DNA of 64,000 nt from CAVSDF01 sp963726715 (GCA_963726715.1 CAVSDF010000005.1:1-64000), one strand, 5' to 3'; numbered from the stretch's first letter, positions 10,566-21,351 are shown. Translations and numbers: made by a program. The notes: generated by a model not told the origin, from the letters alone.

Positions 10566-10651
10566 CGTCATCCCCGCGAAAGCGGGGACCCAGAATGCAG
10601 AGCGCTGTGCTTGACCCCCTCTGGATTCCCGCGTTCGCGGGAAAGACGGAT
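10566..10651. repeat. 86-bp dispersed double-hairpin (REP-like) repeat, copy 1
   Basis: Near-identical to 16584-16669 (a few substitutions in 86 bases). It contains two hairpins, TCCCCGC-GAAA-GCGGGGA and a second around TTCCCGCGTTCGCGGGAA, joined by a conserved spacer. It is non-coding and lies between the IS3 end and proB. Similar 'CCCGCGAAAGCGGG' repeats are common intergenic elements in many bacteria. Confidence 0.85.
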
Positions 10652-10767
10652 GGAAAGGGGTGCAGGCGTTTCTCCATAAGCCGCTTCGGGCGGTTGGTGG
10701 AGCGCCGCCACCGCGGCACCGCGCCGGAGGGCCGGGCGTTGGTGCGCGCCTGCCTGTCCGATCCCGA

Positions 10768-11919
10768 ATGAACGACGCCGTGCCCGACGATTCCCGCGCT
10801 CCCCTTCCCCGCATCGGCCCGTGGACGCGGGCGGTCGTCAAGGTCGGCAGCGCGCTCGTGGCGCCGGACGGGCAGGGGCCGAGCGCGCGGCATCTCGGCG
10901 GCATCGCGCAGTTCGTGATGGAGAGCCAGCGGCGCGGGCGCGAGATCGTCGTCGTCTCGTCGGGCGCCGTCGCGGCGGGGCGGGCGACGCAGCCGAGCGC
11001 GGCGGCGCGTCCGCGCTCGATCGCCGAGAAGCAGGCGCTCGCGGCGCTCGGGCAGCCGCTCCTGATGGCGCACTGGAGCCGCCTCATCGACCGTCCGTGT
11101 GCGCAGGTGCTGCTCACGCACGACGATTTGCAGCACCGCCAGCGCTTCCTCAACGCCCGCACGACCCTCGCCGGGCTGCTCGCGCTCGGCGCGCTCCCCA
11201 TCGTCAACGAGAACGACACCGTCGCCGTCGAGGAGATCAAGGTCGGCGACAACGACAACCTCGCCGCCCACGTCGCCGCGCTCGTCGGGGCCGACCTGCT
11301 CGTCATCTGCACCGACATCGACGGCCTCTACGACGCCGACCCGCGCACCACTCCCGGCGCCCGCCTCGTGCCTGTCGTCGAGCGCATCGACGCGCGGATT
11401 CGGGCGATGGCGGGCGGCGCGAACGACGCGTCGGCGACGGGCGGGATGCGCACCAAAGTCGAGGCCGCCGAGAAAGCGACGGCCCGCGGCATCGACACGG
11501 TCGTCGTCAGCGGCACGCGCGCGGCCGCCCTCGCCGCCCTCCACGACGGCATGGTCGACGGCACGCTCTTCCGCCGCTCGTCGTCGCCACTCGACGCGCG
11601 CAAGCACTGGATGCGCCACGCGCTCGCGCCGTCGGGCCGGATTCTGGTGGATGCGGGCGCGGCGGCGGCGATCGCGGAGCGTGGGGCGTCGCTCTTGCCG
11701 TCGGGGATCGTCGGCGTCGAGGGACGTTTCGAGCGCGGCGACGCGGTCGAGATCGTCGCCGACGGGTCGGGCGAGATCGTCGCGCGGGGGCTGTCGCAGT
11801 ACGGCGCCCACGAGGTCGCGCGCATCCGCGGGCACCGCAGCGACGCCATCGCGTCGGTGCTCGGCTACGCGCACACGGCGTTCGTGGTGCACCGCGACGA
11901 CCTGGTGCTGGCGGGATGA
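10768..11919 (+). CDS. proB: Glutamate 5-kinase ProB
   Basis: Phosphorylates L-glutamate to gamma-glutamyl phosphate, the first step of proline synthesis in the cytoplasm. It has an N-terminal amino-acid kinase domain (residues about 15-265: VVKVGSALV, VSSGAVAAG, IVNENDTV, VGDNDNLAAHVAALVGADLL, TGGMRTKVEAAEKA) and a C-terminal PUA domain (about 285-375: GRILVDAGAAAAI, LLPSGIVGVEGRF). At 383 residues it matches the long, PUA-containing form. The ATG at 10768 is chosen because upstream in-frame residues are unlike the family. proA follows after a 243-base gap filled with palindromic repeats. Feedback inhibition by proline is usual for the family. No frame break. Confidence 0.95.
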   Translation: MNDAVPDDSRAPLPRIGPWTRAVVKVGSALVAPDGQGPSARHLGGIAQFVMESQRRGREIVVVSSGAVAAGRATQPSAAARPRSIAEKQALAALGQPLLMAHWSRLIDRPCAQVLLTHDDLQHRQRFLNARTTLAGLLALGALPIVNENDTVAVEEIKVGDNDNLAAHVAALVGADLLVICTDIDGLYDADPRTTPGARLVPVVERIDARIRAMAGGANDASATGGMRTKVEAAEKATARGIDTVVVSGTRAAALAALHDGMVDGTLFRRSSSPLDARKHWMRHALAPSGRILVDAGAAAAIAERGASLLPSGIVGVEGRFERGDAVEIVADGSGEIVARGLSQYGAHEVARIRGHRSDAIASVLGYAHTAFVVHRDDLVLAG

Positions 11920-11935
11920 CGGGGTGGGGATGTGG

Positions 11936-11994
11936 CCGTCGGGGGCGTAGAGACGCATCGCGATGCGTCTGTACCACGGGCCGCGCGTGCCACC
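11936..11994. repeat. Palindromic intergenic repeat (GTAGAGACGC family), copy 1
   Basis: An inverted repeat centred on CATCGCGATG (core 11947-11974) with flanks ('CGTCGGGGGC' before and 'CACGGGCCGCGCGTGCCA' after) that recur at 12043-12102. It lies just after the proB stop. The same core occurs at 24939-24967. It may also act as a transcript-end hairpin. Confidence 0.8.
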
Positions 11995-12042
11995 GGGGGC
12001 CGCACCGCCACCGCGCGGGTGGAGGGCCGTGGCCGACATTGC

Positions 12043-12102
12043 CCGTCGGGGGCGTAGAGACGCATCGGCGATGCGTCTCTACCACGGGCCGCGCGTGCCA
12101 CG
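12043..12102. repeat. Palindromic intergenic repeat (GTAGAGACGC family), copy 2
   Basis: Direct duplicate of 11936-11994, core 12054-12082, with one extra G at the centre. The two copies fill much of the proB-proA gap and are non-coding. Confidence 0.8.
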
Positions 12103-12162
12103 CCCCGGCACCGCCCCATCGCCCCGCGCGTTGGCCGCTGCCCTCCCTCCGACGCCCGATCC

Positions 12163-13446
12163 GTGACCGACGCTTCCACCTCCACACCGACACTCCGCGA
12201 CCGCATCGCCGCCTGCCGCGCCGCCGCGCGGACGCTCGCCACGCTCCCGACGGCGGCCAAGAACCGCGCCCTCCACGCGATGGCCGATGCGCTCGTCGCC
12301 CACGAAGCGGCGATCCTCGACGCCAACGCGCGCGACCTCGCGAGCGCCGACGACGCTGGCATCACGGCGGCGATGCGCGACCGGCTGCGCCTCGACAGCG
12401 CCCGGATTGCGGGGATGGCCGATGCCGTGCGGGCCGTGGCGGCGCTCGCCGATCCGGTCGGCGAGACGTCGGCCGTCGAGCGGCGTCCGAGTGGGATCGA
12501 GGTGTCGCGGCGGCGGATTCCGCTCGGCGTCGTCGCGATGATCTACGAGGCGCGCCCGAACGTCACGTCCGATGCGGCGGCGCTGTGCTTCAAGTCCGGC
12601 AACGCGGTCGTGCTGCGCGGCGGCTCCGAAGCGTTCCATGCGAACCACGCGATCGCCGCCGCCCTCCACGACGCCCTCGCCGAACTCGGCCTGCCGACGG
12701 CCGCCGTGACGCTCCTGCCGACGACCGACCGTGCGGCGCTGACCGAGATGCTGAGGATGAGCGACCTCATCGACCTCGTGATTCCGCGCGGCGGCGAGGG
12801 GCTGATCCGCTTCGTCGACGAGCACAGCCGCATCCCGGTCATCCAGCACTACAAGGGCGTCTGCCACCTGTACGTCGACGCAAGGGCCGATCTCGAGGTG
12901 GCGCGGCGGATTCTTCTCGACGGAAAGGCGTCGCGTCCTGGCGTCTGCAATGCGCTCGAAACGCTCCTCGTCCACCGCGACATCGCCGCCGCATTCCTGC
13001 CCGTCGCCGGTCGTGCGCTCGCGGCGGCAGGCGTGGAGATCCGCGGATGCGCCGAAACGCTCGCCTTCGTCGACGGCGCGGCCTCCGCGACCGACGACGA
13101 CTACGCCGCCGAATTCCTCGACCTCGTCATCGCCGTCCGCGTCGTGGGCGGCTTCGACGACGCGGCGGCGCACATCGCGCGCTTCGGCTCGAACCACTCG
13201 GAGGTCATCGCCACCAACGACCTGCCGACGGCCCGGCGCTTCGTGGCGGAGATCGACGCGTCGGTCGTGCTGGTGAACGCCTCGTCGCGGTTCTCCGACG
13301 GCGGCGAACTCGGCCTCGGCGCGGAGATCGGCATCTCGACGACCAAGCTCCACGCCTACGGCCCGATGGGTCTGGAGGCGCTCACGACGCAGAAGTTCGT
13401 CGTCTACGGCGCCGGCGAGACGCGGCACCCGGTGGCGGCGGGGTGA
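12163..13446 (+). CDS. proA: Gamma-glutamyl phosphate reductase ProA
   Basis: Reduces gamma-glutamyl phosphate to glutamate-5-semialdehyde with NADPH, the second step of proline synthesis. 427 residues, full length for the family and continuous. The NADP-binding and aldehyde-dehydrogenase-like text is clear: RIPLGVVAMIYEARPNVT, FKSGNAVVLRGGSEA and VIQHYKGVCHLYVD. The catalytic cysteine is in SRPGVCNALETLLV, and ELGLGAEIGISTTKLHAYGP is near the C-terminus. The start is a GTG at 12163. It lies downstream of proB on the same strand, consistent with a proBA operon stretched by repeat insertion. Confidence 0.96.
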   Translation: MTDASTSTPTLRDRIAACRAAARTLATLPTAAKNRALHAMADALVAHEAAILDANARDLASADDAGITAAMRDRLRLDSARIAGMADAVRAVAALADPVGETSAVERRPSGIEVSRRRIPLGVVAMIYEARPNVTSDAAALCFKSGNAVVLRGGSEAFHANHAIAAALHDALAELGLPTAAVTLLPTTDRAALTEMLRMSDLIDLVIPRGGEGLIRFVDEHSRIPVIQHYKGVCHLYVDARADLEVARRILLDGKASRPGVCNALETLLVHRDIAAAFLPVAGRALAAAGVEIRGCAETLAFVDGAASATDDDYAAEFLDLVIAVRVVGGFDDAAAHIARFGSNHSEVIATNDLPTARRFVAEIDASVVLVNASSRFSDGGELGLGAEIGISTTKLHAYGPMGLEALTTQKFVVYGAGETRHPVAAG

Positions 13447-13582
13447 GGCGCGTTGCGGCGTTGGGCGCGAACGTGACGTTCGGTAGGGGCCCGATGCATC
13501 CTGCTCCTGCGCACCCGAATGCGCGCTATGGCCGTCAGATCGCCGCGTTCAGCGTGGGACGCAGGGCCAGCGGTCCGTTCGG

Positions 13583-14110
13583 CTACAGCGGCTTGGGGTA
13601 ACTGGACATCTCCAGGAAGACGCGCAGCAGAGCCGCCGGGCGCTTGTCGGCGCCCGCGTTCGGCAGGTCCACGTCGAGGAGGCTGCGGAAGCCTTCGACG
13701 TCCGGCAGCGACGATGCCGGCATGTAACCCATCGCCCAGGACGCGAACAGGCGCGCGGCCGCGGGGCCTTTGTGGAGAACGCGGATCGCCCCGTGGCGGG
13801 GGTCGGTCACGATCCGCGACCGCACGTCGCTCACGGCCTCGGGGGGCCCTTCGATGTACTGGCAGAACTGCCCGAGTTTCAGCGTCGGCTGGTAGTCGTA
13901 GAGCAGCAGGCCCGTCACGTCCCGGAGCACGTTGTAGCGCCTGGACCGCACGAGCAGGTCTTCGAGGGCCGCGTCGCTGAACGGCGCAACGGCTTTGCTC
14001 ATGTAGAGGAACGAATCCAGCGGAGCACGAACCACGGAAGCGACGGGGAGGGCGGGAAAGGGCGTGCTCAAACCGAGCCGTCCTGACGAAAGTTCATCGT
14101 CCGCTTCCAC
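13583..14110 (-). CDS. BLUF-domain blue-light photoreceptor protein
   Basis: Flavin-binding blue-light sensor of the short, stand-alone kind (175 residues with the ATG start; a TTG at 14071 would give about 162). Family residues are visible: the flavin-contacting Tyr36 in SFLYMSKA, Asn60 in RRYNVLRDVTGLLLY and Gln84 in CQYIEGPPEAV, then DPRHGAIRVL and the SWAMGY segment with the Trp/Met pair of the photocycle. About six extra residues lie between LLLY and the Gln compared with usual BLUF spacing. No effector domain is attached, so it would signal through a partner. It sits 55 bases after prfC on the same strand and may be co-transcribed with it. Confidence 0.85.
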   Translation of the reverse strand: MEADDELSSGRLGLSTPFPALPVASVVRAPLDSFLYMSKAVAPFSDAALEDLLVRSRRYNVLRDVTGLLLYDYQPTLKLGQFCQYIEGPPEAVSDVRSRIVTDPRHGAIRVLHKGPAAARLFASWAMGYMPASSLPDVEGFRSLLDVDLPNAGADKRPAALLRVFLEMSSYPKPL

Positions 14111-14165
14111 GCGCTCGGCCGAACCGGCTCGTGCCCCGGTGCACCTCCCGGTGATCCGGCGTGGT

Positions 14166-15834
14166 TCAGGCGTGCGTGCGCGTGGCGTGAAACTGCACGC
14201 CGGGCCAGCGGTCCTGCACGTGCGCGAGCCACCACGCGCTCTCGACCATCAGCACGAGGTCGCCGTGGTGGTCGCGGGCGAGGCGCGAGGCCTCCTTCTG
14301 CACGAACGCCTCCAGTTCGGCATCGGACGACGCCTCGACCCACCGCGCGGCCTCGTAGGGCGTCGCGCTCAGGTGCGCCTCGACGCCGTACTCGTTCTGC
14401 AAGCGCGCGAGGACGACGTCGAACTGCAGCACGCCGACGGCGCCGAGGATGTGGTCGTTGGAGAGGAGCGGGCGGAAGCGCTGGATCGCGCCCTCCTCGG
14501 TCAGGTGGAGGAGGCCCTTTTCGAGCGGCTTGGCCTTGAGCGCGTTGTCGATGCGGACGCGCCGGAAGTGCTCGGGCGCAAAGCTCGGGATGCCGGTGAA
14601 GCGCAGCGCCTCGCCCTCGGTGAGCGTGTCGCCGATGCGGAGCGTGCCGTGGTTGGGCAGGCCGATGATGTCGCCCGCGACGGCCTCCTCGACGCCGCTG
14701 CGGTCCTGGGCGAAGAAGGCGGTTGCGTTGGCGAGGCGGATGTCGCGCTCCATGCGCACGTGGCGCACCTTCAGGCCGCGCTCGAACCTGCCGGAGCACA
14801 CGCGCACGAACGCCATGCGGTCGCGGTGCGCGGGGTCCATGTTCGCCTGGATCTTGAAGACGACGCCGGTGAAGGTGTCCTCGCCGGGCTGCACGGTGCG
14901 CGTCGTCGTCTCGCGCGGAAGCGGCGCCGGGGCGATCTCGACGAACGTGTCGAGGAGTTCGCGGATGCCGTACGTGCGAATGGCCGACCCGAAGAGCACC
15001 GGCGTCTGCCGCCCGGCGAGGTAGGCCTCGACGTCGAACGCCGAGCCGGCGCCCTGCAGGAGCTCGACCTCGTCGCGGAGCGTGGCGGCGTGGCGCCCGG
15101 CGAGCGCGTCGAGGCGCAGGGTCAGCCGGGCCGTCGAGCTGGACCGGCTCGCTGAGCCCGCCGCCGGTGTAGGGGATGAAGGTGTCGTCGAGCAGATGAT
15201 AAAGCCCCTTCAGGTCGCCGCCCTTGCCGACGGGCCACGTGATGGGCACGGCCTCGATTCCCAGGCTCGTCTCGATGTCGTCGAGCAGGTCGAAGCCGTC
15301 GCGGCCCTCGCGGTCGAGTTTGTTGACGAAGGTGAGGATCGGCGTGTCGCGCATCCGGCACACGTCCATCAACTGCTTCGTGCGGCTCTCGACGCCCTTG
15401 ACGGAGTCGATGACCATGAGCGCCGAGTCGACGGCGGTGAGGACGCGAAAGGTGTCCTCGGAAAAGTCCTCGTGGCCCGGCGTGTCGAGCAGGTTGAGCG
15501 CCCGCCCGCCGTAGTCGAGCCGCATCACCGACGAGGTGACGGAGATGCCGCGCTCGCGCTCGATGGCCATCCAGTCGGACGTCGCCTGCCGCCCGGTCTT
15601 GCGCGCCCGCACATCGCCGGCGAGGTGGATCGCGCCGCTGAGCAGAAGGAGCTGCTCGGTGAGCGTCGTCTTACCGGCGTCCGGGTGCGAGATGATGCCG
15701 AACGTGCGCCGGATGGCGACCTCGGCGGCCAGGTCGAGCGGCGCGGTGCTGCGCGTCGGTGCCGCGACGGCGGTCGTCTCGGGGGAATCGGTTTCGGGCG
15801 TGACCGTCTCGGTCGTGTCGGTCGGGGCGTCCAT
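14166..15834 (-). CDS. prfC: Peptide chain release factor 3 (RF3) GTPase
   Basis: GTPase that recycles RF1/RF2 from the ribosome after translation termination. The GTP-binding motifs are present: SHPDAGKTTLTEQLLLLSGA (G1), RGISVTSSVM (G2), LLDTPGHEDFSEDTFR (G3) and FVNKLDREG (G4). RF3-specific text follows: TRTVQPGEDTFTGVVFKIQA, RHVRMERDIRLANATAFFAQ and ILGAVGVLQFDVV. After repair it is about 555 residues including an N-terminal extension; RF3 is usually about 530. The ATG at 15834 is preferred to one at 15870. One frame break near 15130; removing a G gives LDGPLTLRLDALAG, so the gene is probably intact. Confidence 0.92.
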
Positions 15835-16001
15835 TCGGCGGGGAGGGGGAGCAGTCGGTGCCGCCGTCAACGCATCGCCCCGCGCCGCGTCCCCGCGCCA
15901 CCGAATCTTCGGCGCGGCCGAGAGGCGCTCGGGTCATGTGCGGCGACGGTGCGGCGGACCGTGCGGGGGGCGGTGCGGCGGACTGCGGGCGGACCGCGGG
16001 C

Positions 16002-16076
16002 GGGCCATGCGCAGTGACCGTGCGACGGGCCATACGCGGTGACCGTGCGACGGGCCATGCGCGGTGACCGTGCGAC
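16002..16076. repeat. 25-bp tandem repeat, three copies
   Basis: Three consecutive units beginning GGGCCATGCGC (16002, 16027, 16052), differing at one or two positions. They lie in the 313-base gap between prfC and the rhodanese gene, which otherwise shows no gene. There are no spacers, so this is not a CRISPR array. Confidence 0.85.
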
Positions 16077-16104
16077 GTAGGGGCGGGTCTCTGACCCGCC
16101 CCCC
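16077..16104. repeat. GC-rich palindrome downstream of the rhodanese gene
   Basis: GGGGCGGGTCTCTGACCCGCCCC forms a stable hairpin directly after the tandem array and about 45 bases beyond the rhodanese stop codon. It could serve as that gene's terminator or be another dispersed palindrome. Confidence 0.6.
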
Positions 16105-16147
16105 ACCGAACGTGCGGACGCATCAACCGCCCCCACCGTCCCCCACG

Positions 16148-16468
16148 TTACCCCGCCACGTCGAACCCGTCGCGCACGAGGCCCTCGAAGCCGCCCGCGT
16201 TGTGGGCGTCGAGGCCGAGGCTGCGCAGGTGCTTCGTCGCCGTCTCGCTGCGGGCGCCAGAGCGGCAGTAGACGTAGTACGTGCGCGAGGCGTCGAGCGC
16301 GCGCGCGGCGGCGTCGAAACCCGGCCCGTTCACGTCGGCGTGGAGGGCGCCGTCGAGCGTGCCCCCGGCGATCTCGTCGGGCGTGCGCACGTCGAGGAGC
16401 ACGGCGCCGGAGGCGAGGCCGGTGCGGATGGTCTCGGCGGAGGCGAAGGTGGGGCGGCTTCCGAACAT
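16148..16468 (-). CDS. Rhodanese-like domain protein
   Basis: Single-domain rhodanese of 106 residues (sulfur transfer; exact substrate unknown). The ATG at 16468 (MFGSRPTFASAETIR) starts the domain; an upstream ATG at 16552 would add non-family sequence. The domain shows VLLDVRTPDEIAGGTLDGAL and the active-site loop YCRSGARSETA with the catalytic cysteine, then GLDAHNAGGFEG. No signal peptide is seen, so it is cytoplasmic. It is isolated on the minus strand with repeats on both sides. Confidence 0.88.
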   Translation of the reverse strand: MFGSRPTFASAETIRTGLASGAVLLDVRTPDEIAGGTLDGALHADVNGPGFDAAARALDASRTYYVYCRSGARSETATKHLRSLGLDAHNAGGFEGLVRDGFDVAG

Positions 16469-16583
16469 TGGAATCAGGGGATGGGTCGATGCCCGAAGGT
16501 ACGCCGACGAGGCCGGGGCATCCCAGACGACCGACGACCGACGCCCCCCCAACTCACAGCACTCAGAATGTGTTGATGACGTC

Positions 16584-16669
16584 CGTCATCCCCGCGAAAG
16601 CGGGGACCCAGAATGCAGAGCGCTGTGCGTGACCCCTTCTGGATTCCCGCTTTCGCGGGAAAGACGGAT
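16584..16669. repeat. 86-bp dispersed double-hairpin (REP-like) repeat, copy 2
   Basis: Second copy of the element at 10566-10651, in the same orientation, in the gap between the rhodanese gene and the polyprenyl synthase. The spacer 'CCCAGAATGCAGAGCGCTGTG' region is conserved, which shows common descent rather than chance hairpins. Confidence 0.85.
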
Positions 16670-16719
16670 CAGAAGAGGCGGAGGTGCCACTGCATATACA
16701 GCCCCTCATATCCACCACC

Positions 16720-17847
16720 TCACCGCCGCCGCTCGACCGCAAACGTCACCAGGTCGACGAGCGCGTCGCGGGCCTCGGACGCGGGCAGCGCCGCCGCGTG
16801 GCCGCGGGCCTCGTCGGCGAGGGCGGTCATGCGGTCGCGGGCGTAGGCGAGGCCGCCGCCGTCGATGGCGAAGTCGGCGACGCGGCGGGCGTCGGCGCGG
16901 GTCTTCGTCTTCTTGCGCACGAGCGCGAGGATCGCCTTGCGCTCCGCCGCGGGCGCCTCGCGGAGGGCGTGGATGAGCGGCAGCGTCAGCTTCTTCTCCT
17001 GCACGTCGATGCCGAGCGGCTTGCCGACATCGTCGAGGCCATAGTCGAACAGGTCGTCGCGGATCTGGAACGCGAGCCCGAGCGCCTCGCCGTAGGCACG
17101 CATCCGCTCGACGGTCGCGTCGTCGGCCCCTGCCGAGCGGGCGCCGGATGCGGTGCAGGCGGCGATGAGCGAGGCGGTTTTGTCGGAGATGATGCGGAAG
17201 TACGTCGGCTCGTCGAGGTCGAGGTGGCGCGTCTTCTCGATCTGGAGCAGTTCGCCCTCCGACATCCGGCGAATGGCGTCGGAGAGCAGGTGGAGCGTCG
17301 CGTAGTCCTTGGCGTCGAGGGCGAGCAGGAGGCCGCGCGAGAGCAGGAAATCGCCGAAGAGAACCGCCACCTTCCGCTTCCAGAGCGCGCTGACGGAATG
17401 AAATCCGCGCCGCCGCTCGGAGTCGTCGACGACGTCGTCGTGGACGAGCGTGGCCGTGTGGAGAAGCTCCACGAGCGCGGCGGCGCGGTGCGTGCCGTCG
17501 GTGACGCCGCCCGCGGCCTTGGCCGAGAGGAGCACGAGGAGCGGCCGCAGCTGCTTGCCTTTCTGCCGCAGCACGTAGCGGGTGACGAGGTCGAGCAGGC
17601 GCACGTCCGACCGCATCGCCGCGCGGAAGTGCGTGCGAAACGCGCCGAGTTCCGCCCCGACGACCGCCTCGATCCGCCCGAGCGACACGGCCCGACCCGA
17701 CGGCCCGTGCGGCACGGCAGCGGGCAGAACCGCCGCGATTCCGTCGCCCGGCACGGCCTCGTGCGGCGCCACCGACATCACGGCGGGCACGACCGCGTGG
17801 GCGGCGTCGGCAAGGACGTCCGGGGGTGGCGCAGCGGGAGGCGGCAT
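16720..17847 (-). CDS. Polyprenyl diphosphate synthase (all-trans, octaprenyl/heptaprenyl type)
   Basis: Condenses isopentenyl diphosphate units into a long all-trans polyprenyl chain, probably the quinone side chain. 375 residues; the first 50 or so are Ala/Pro-rich and outside the domain, so the true start may be a little downstream. Family motifs: GKQLRPLLVLLSAKA, the first aspartate-rich motif LVHDDVVDDSERRRG, GDFLLSRGL, the lysine in SDKTASLIAACT, and the second aspartate-rich motif FQIRDDLFDYGLDDVGKPLG. Chain length cannot be read from sequence. Divergent from the next gene with 119 bases between. Confidence 0.92.
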   Translation of the reverse strand: MPPPAAPPPDVLADAAHAVVPAVMSVAPHEAVPGDGIAAVLPAAVPHGPSGRAVSLGRIEAVVGAELGAFRTHFRAAMRSDVRLLDLVTRYVLRQKGKQLRPLLVLLSAKAAGGVTDGTHRAAALVELLHTATLVHDDVVDDSERRRGFHSVSALWKRKVAVLFGDFLLSRGLLLALDAKDYATLHLLSDAIRRMSEGELLQIEKTRHLDLDEPTYFRIISDKTASLIAACTASGARSAGADDATVERMRAYGEALGLAFQIRDDLFDYGLDDVGKPLGIDVQEKKLTLPLIHALREAPAAERKAILALVRKKTKTRADARRVADFAIDGGGLAYARDRMTALADEARGHAAALPASEARDALVDLVTFAVERRR

Positions 17848-17966
17848 CGGCGGGCAGTTTCAGTGACGAGTGAAAGTCCGGAGGCCCGCGAAAAGGTCCG
17901 GCGCATTCGTGCGGCGCCCGTGCGATCTTGGGCGTCCTCCCAGACCTTCGCCCAGACCTCCGCCCG

Positions 17967-18919
17967 ATGCGTGTCGCGCTCGTCCTCAACCCCGCCGCGC
18001 GCAGCGGCCGCACCGGCGCCCTCGCCGAGGCCGTCCTCGCCGCCGCCCAGAGCGCCGGTCTCGACGCGACGCTCTACCCGACCGCCCGTCCCCGCGACGC
18101 CGTCCGCATCGCGCACCTGCTCGCCACGTCCGGCGATGTCGATGCCGTCGTGGCCGTCGGGGGCGACGGCACCGTCCACGAGGTCGCCGAGGGCCTCCTC
18201 GACGCGGTCGCCGACGGGGCGCCGCCGGTGCCGTTCGGGGTCGTGCCGCTCGGCACCGGCAACGACTACGTCAAAATTCTCCGCGCGCCGCGCCGGTGGC
18301 AGGAGGCCATCGCCGCGCTCGCGACAGCCACGCCGCGCCCACTCGACGCGATTGCGCTGCGCTGGCGCACGGAGGCGGGCGGCCCATGGCACACGGCGTC
18401 GTGCGCGAACACGCTCGGCGTCGGCCTCGACGCGCGCGTGGCTGCCGAGGCGCCGCGTTTCAAGCGCCTCGGCGGGGTCGTCGGCTACCTCGTCGCCGTC
18501 TGGGCCGCCCTCCGCGGGTGGCAGTCGCCCCACGCCCGCGTCGCGCTCTCGGACGATGTGGAGGGGGGATGATGACGCTCCGCCGTTCTTCGACGGCCCG
18601 TTCTTCCTCTGCACCGTCGGCAACGGAACGTGCTCCGGCGGCGGCTTCTACCTCACGCCCGGCGCCGTCGCCCGACGACGGCTGGCTCGACGTGTGCACG
18701 GTCGCCGATCAGCCGCTCCGGCGCATCCCCTTCCTCCTCGCCCTCTCGATGCGCGGCCGCCACGGACGCGCGTCGGGTGTCCGGATGGCGCGGGCGCGGC
18801 GCATCACGGTCACCCTCGGCACGCCCTGCGCGGTCCACGCCGACGGCGAGGTCGTCACCACGGCGGCCGTCGAGGTCGAGGCGCGCGTGCTCCCGTCGGC
18901 GCTCCACGTGCTCGGCTGA
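17967..18919 (+). CDS. Diacylglycerol kinase family protein (lipid kinase-like; two frame breaks)
   Basis: ATP-dependent lipid kinase fold (YegS/DgkB type), about 317 residues after repair. The N-terminus VALVLNPAARSGRTG and the nucleotide-binding motif VAVGGDGTVHEVAEGLLDA are followed by FGVVPLGTGNDYVK, all typical of the DAGK catalytic domain. The C-terminal domain continues through FFDGPFFLCTVGN and DDGWLDVCTVADQPLRRIP. Frame breaks near 18565 (one extra G in a run of six) and 18672 (one extra C) are each repaired by removing one base. The start at 17967 gives the family N-terminus. The exact lipid substrate is unknown. Confidence 0.85.
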
Positions 18920-19122
18920 CGGCGTGCGGGGACGGGCGATGCGGCAGCGAATGAAACGAATGGTCGTGTGAACGTGCGAAATGCCCTCGCGCGTTTGGCG
19001 GACGGGGGGGGCGGTCCCGTAGGTTGGCGTCAGGGATTTTCCCACGCCTCCGGTGGGTCCGTTCGTCTGCCCGTTCGCCCCGCCCCCGGCATCCCCGTCG
19101 TCCCCGGCATCCCCCGCGATTC

Positions 19123-20508
<1,386 letters not shown>

Positions 20509-20748
20509 CGGGGGCTTGAGGAGTTGGGTGTTGATGGTGAGGCGTCTGCGTGTGGGGGAACGTTGGCGGCGGCCGAGGACCTGCACCGCCCCTCCCCGGT
20601 GCCTCTGGACCGCTTCGTCTTCCGTCTCCGGCGGCTGCGCGTGTCGAAGCGTCGACGCTCGCGTGCGGGGATTCTTTCCACGTTTTGCGCAGGGCGGGGC
20701 AGGGGCGGCGCCGTTGATTGGAGGCCATCCGTGACCCCGCCTGCTCGA

Positions 20749-21351
20749 ATGCTTCCCTCCCTGCCCGCCCGCCGCCTCTCGCCTGCGCTGCGCCTGCTCC
20801 CGCTCGTGGCGCTCCTCGCCGTCTCCGCCTGTACGCCCGCCCGCACGGCCACGCGCCCCGATGTGCCCGTCCGCCCTGCCGCGCCGCGCGTCGAACTGGC
20901 CGGGACCGAGACCTTCGACCCGTCCGCCTATCCCGCCGACGCGCCCGCGTCGGCCGTGCCGGCCGTTGTGCACGACGTGCCGCAGACGCTCCTCGACAAC
21001 GCCACCGCCGCCGCGCCCGAGCGCCCCGACCCGGCGCCGACGTCCGGCACGACGCGCCCCGACCGCCCGAGCGGCGGCACGACGCTGCGGACCATCACCG
21101 GCTATCGCGTACAGATCTTCCAGTCGTCCGACAAAGACGAAGCCGACCGCCGCGTCGCCGACGCGATGACGTGGTGGCGCCGCGCCAACGGCGGCACGCC
21201 CGAGATCTACACCGTCTACCGCGCGCCGTACTACCGCGTCCGCGTCGGCAACTACGCGACGCGCGGCGAGGCCACCACCGCCGCCCGCAGCGTCGGCGGC
21301 ACCTTCCCCGGCTCCTTCGTCGTTCAAGACCGCGTGACGGTGCGGCAGTAA
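20749..21351 (+). CDS. SPOR-domain lipoprotein
   Basis: Predicted envelope lipoprotein of 200 residues. The N-terminus has a hydrophobic segment ending in a lipobox (LLAVSAC, lipidated Cys), a Pro/Ala/Thr-rich linker (residues about 30-115) and a C-terminal SPOR domain (YRVQIFQSSDKDEADRRV, then YYRVRVGNYATRGEATTAA). SPOR domains bind denuded glycan strands of peptidoglycan, so a role at the septum or cell wall is likely. The ATG at 20749 is preferred; a GTG at 20731 is in frame. It lies 240 bases after the sigma-54 regulator in the same direction. Confidence 0.87.
   Translation: MLPSLPARRLSPALRLLPLVALLAVSACTPARTATRPDVPVRPAAPRVELAGTETFDPSAYPADAPASAVPAVVHDVPQTLLDNATAAAPERPDPAPTSGTTRPDRPSGGTTLRTITGYRVQIFQSSDKDEADRRVADAMTWWRRANGGTPEIYTVYRAPYYRVRVGNYATRGEATTAARSVGGTFPGSFVVQDRVTVRQ

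Noticed and set aside
10468..12039. 523-codon minus-strand open frame opposite proB
   Set aside because: It overlaps the clear glutamate kinase gene, has charged low-complexity text and no motifs: a GC-bias shadow.
16002..16076. CRISPR-like repeat array
   Set aside because: The 25-bp units are directly adjacent with no spacers and there are no cas genes.
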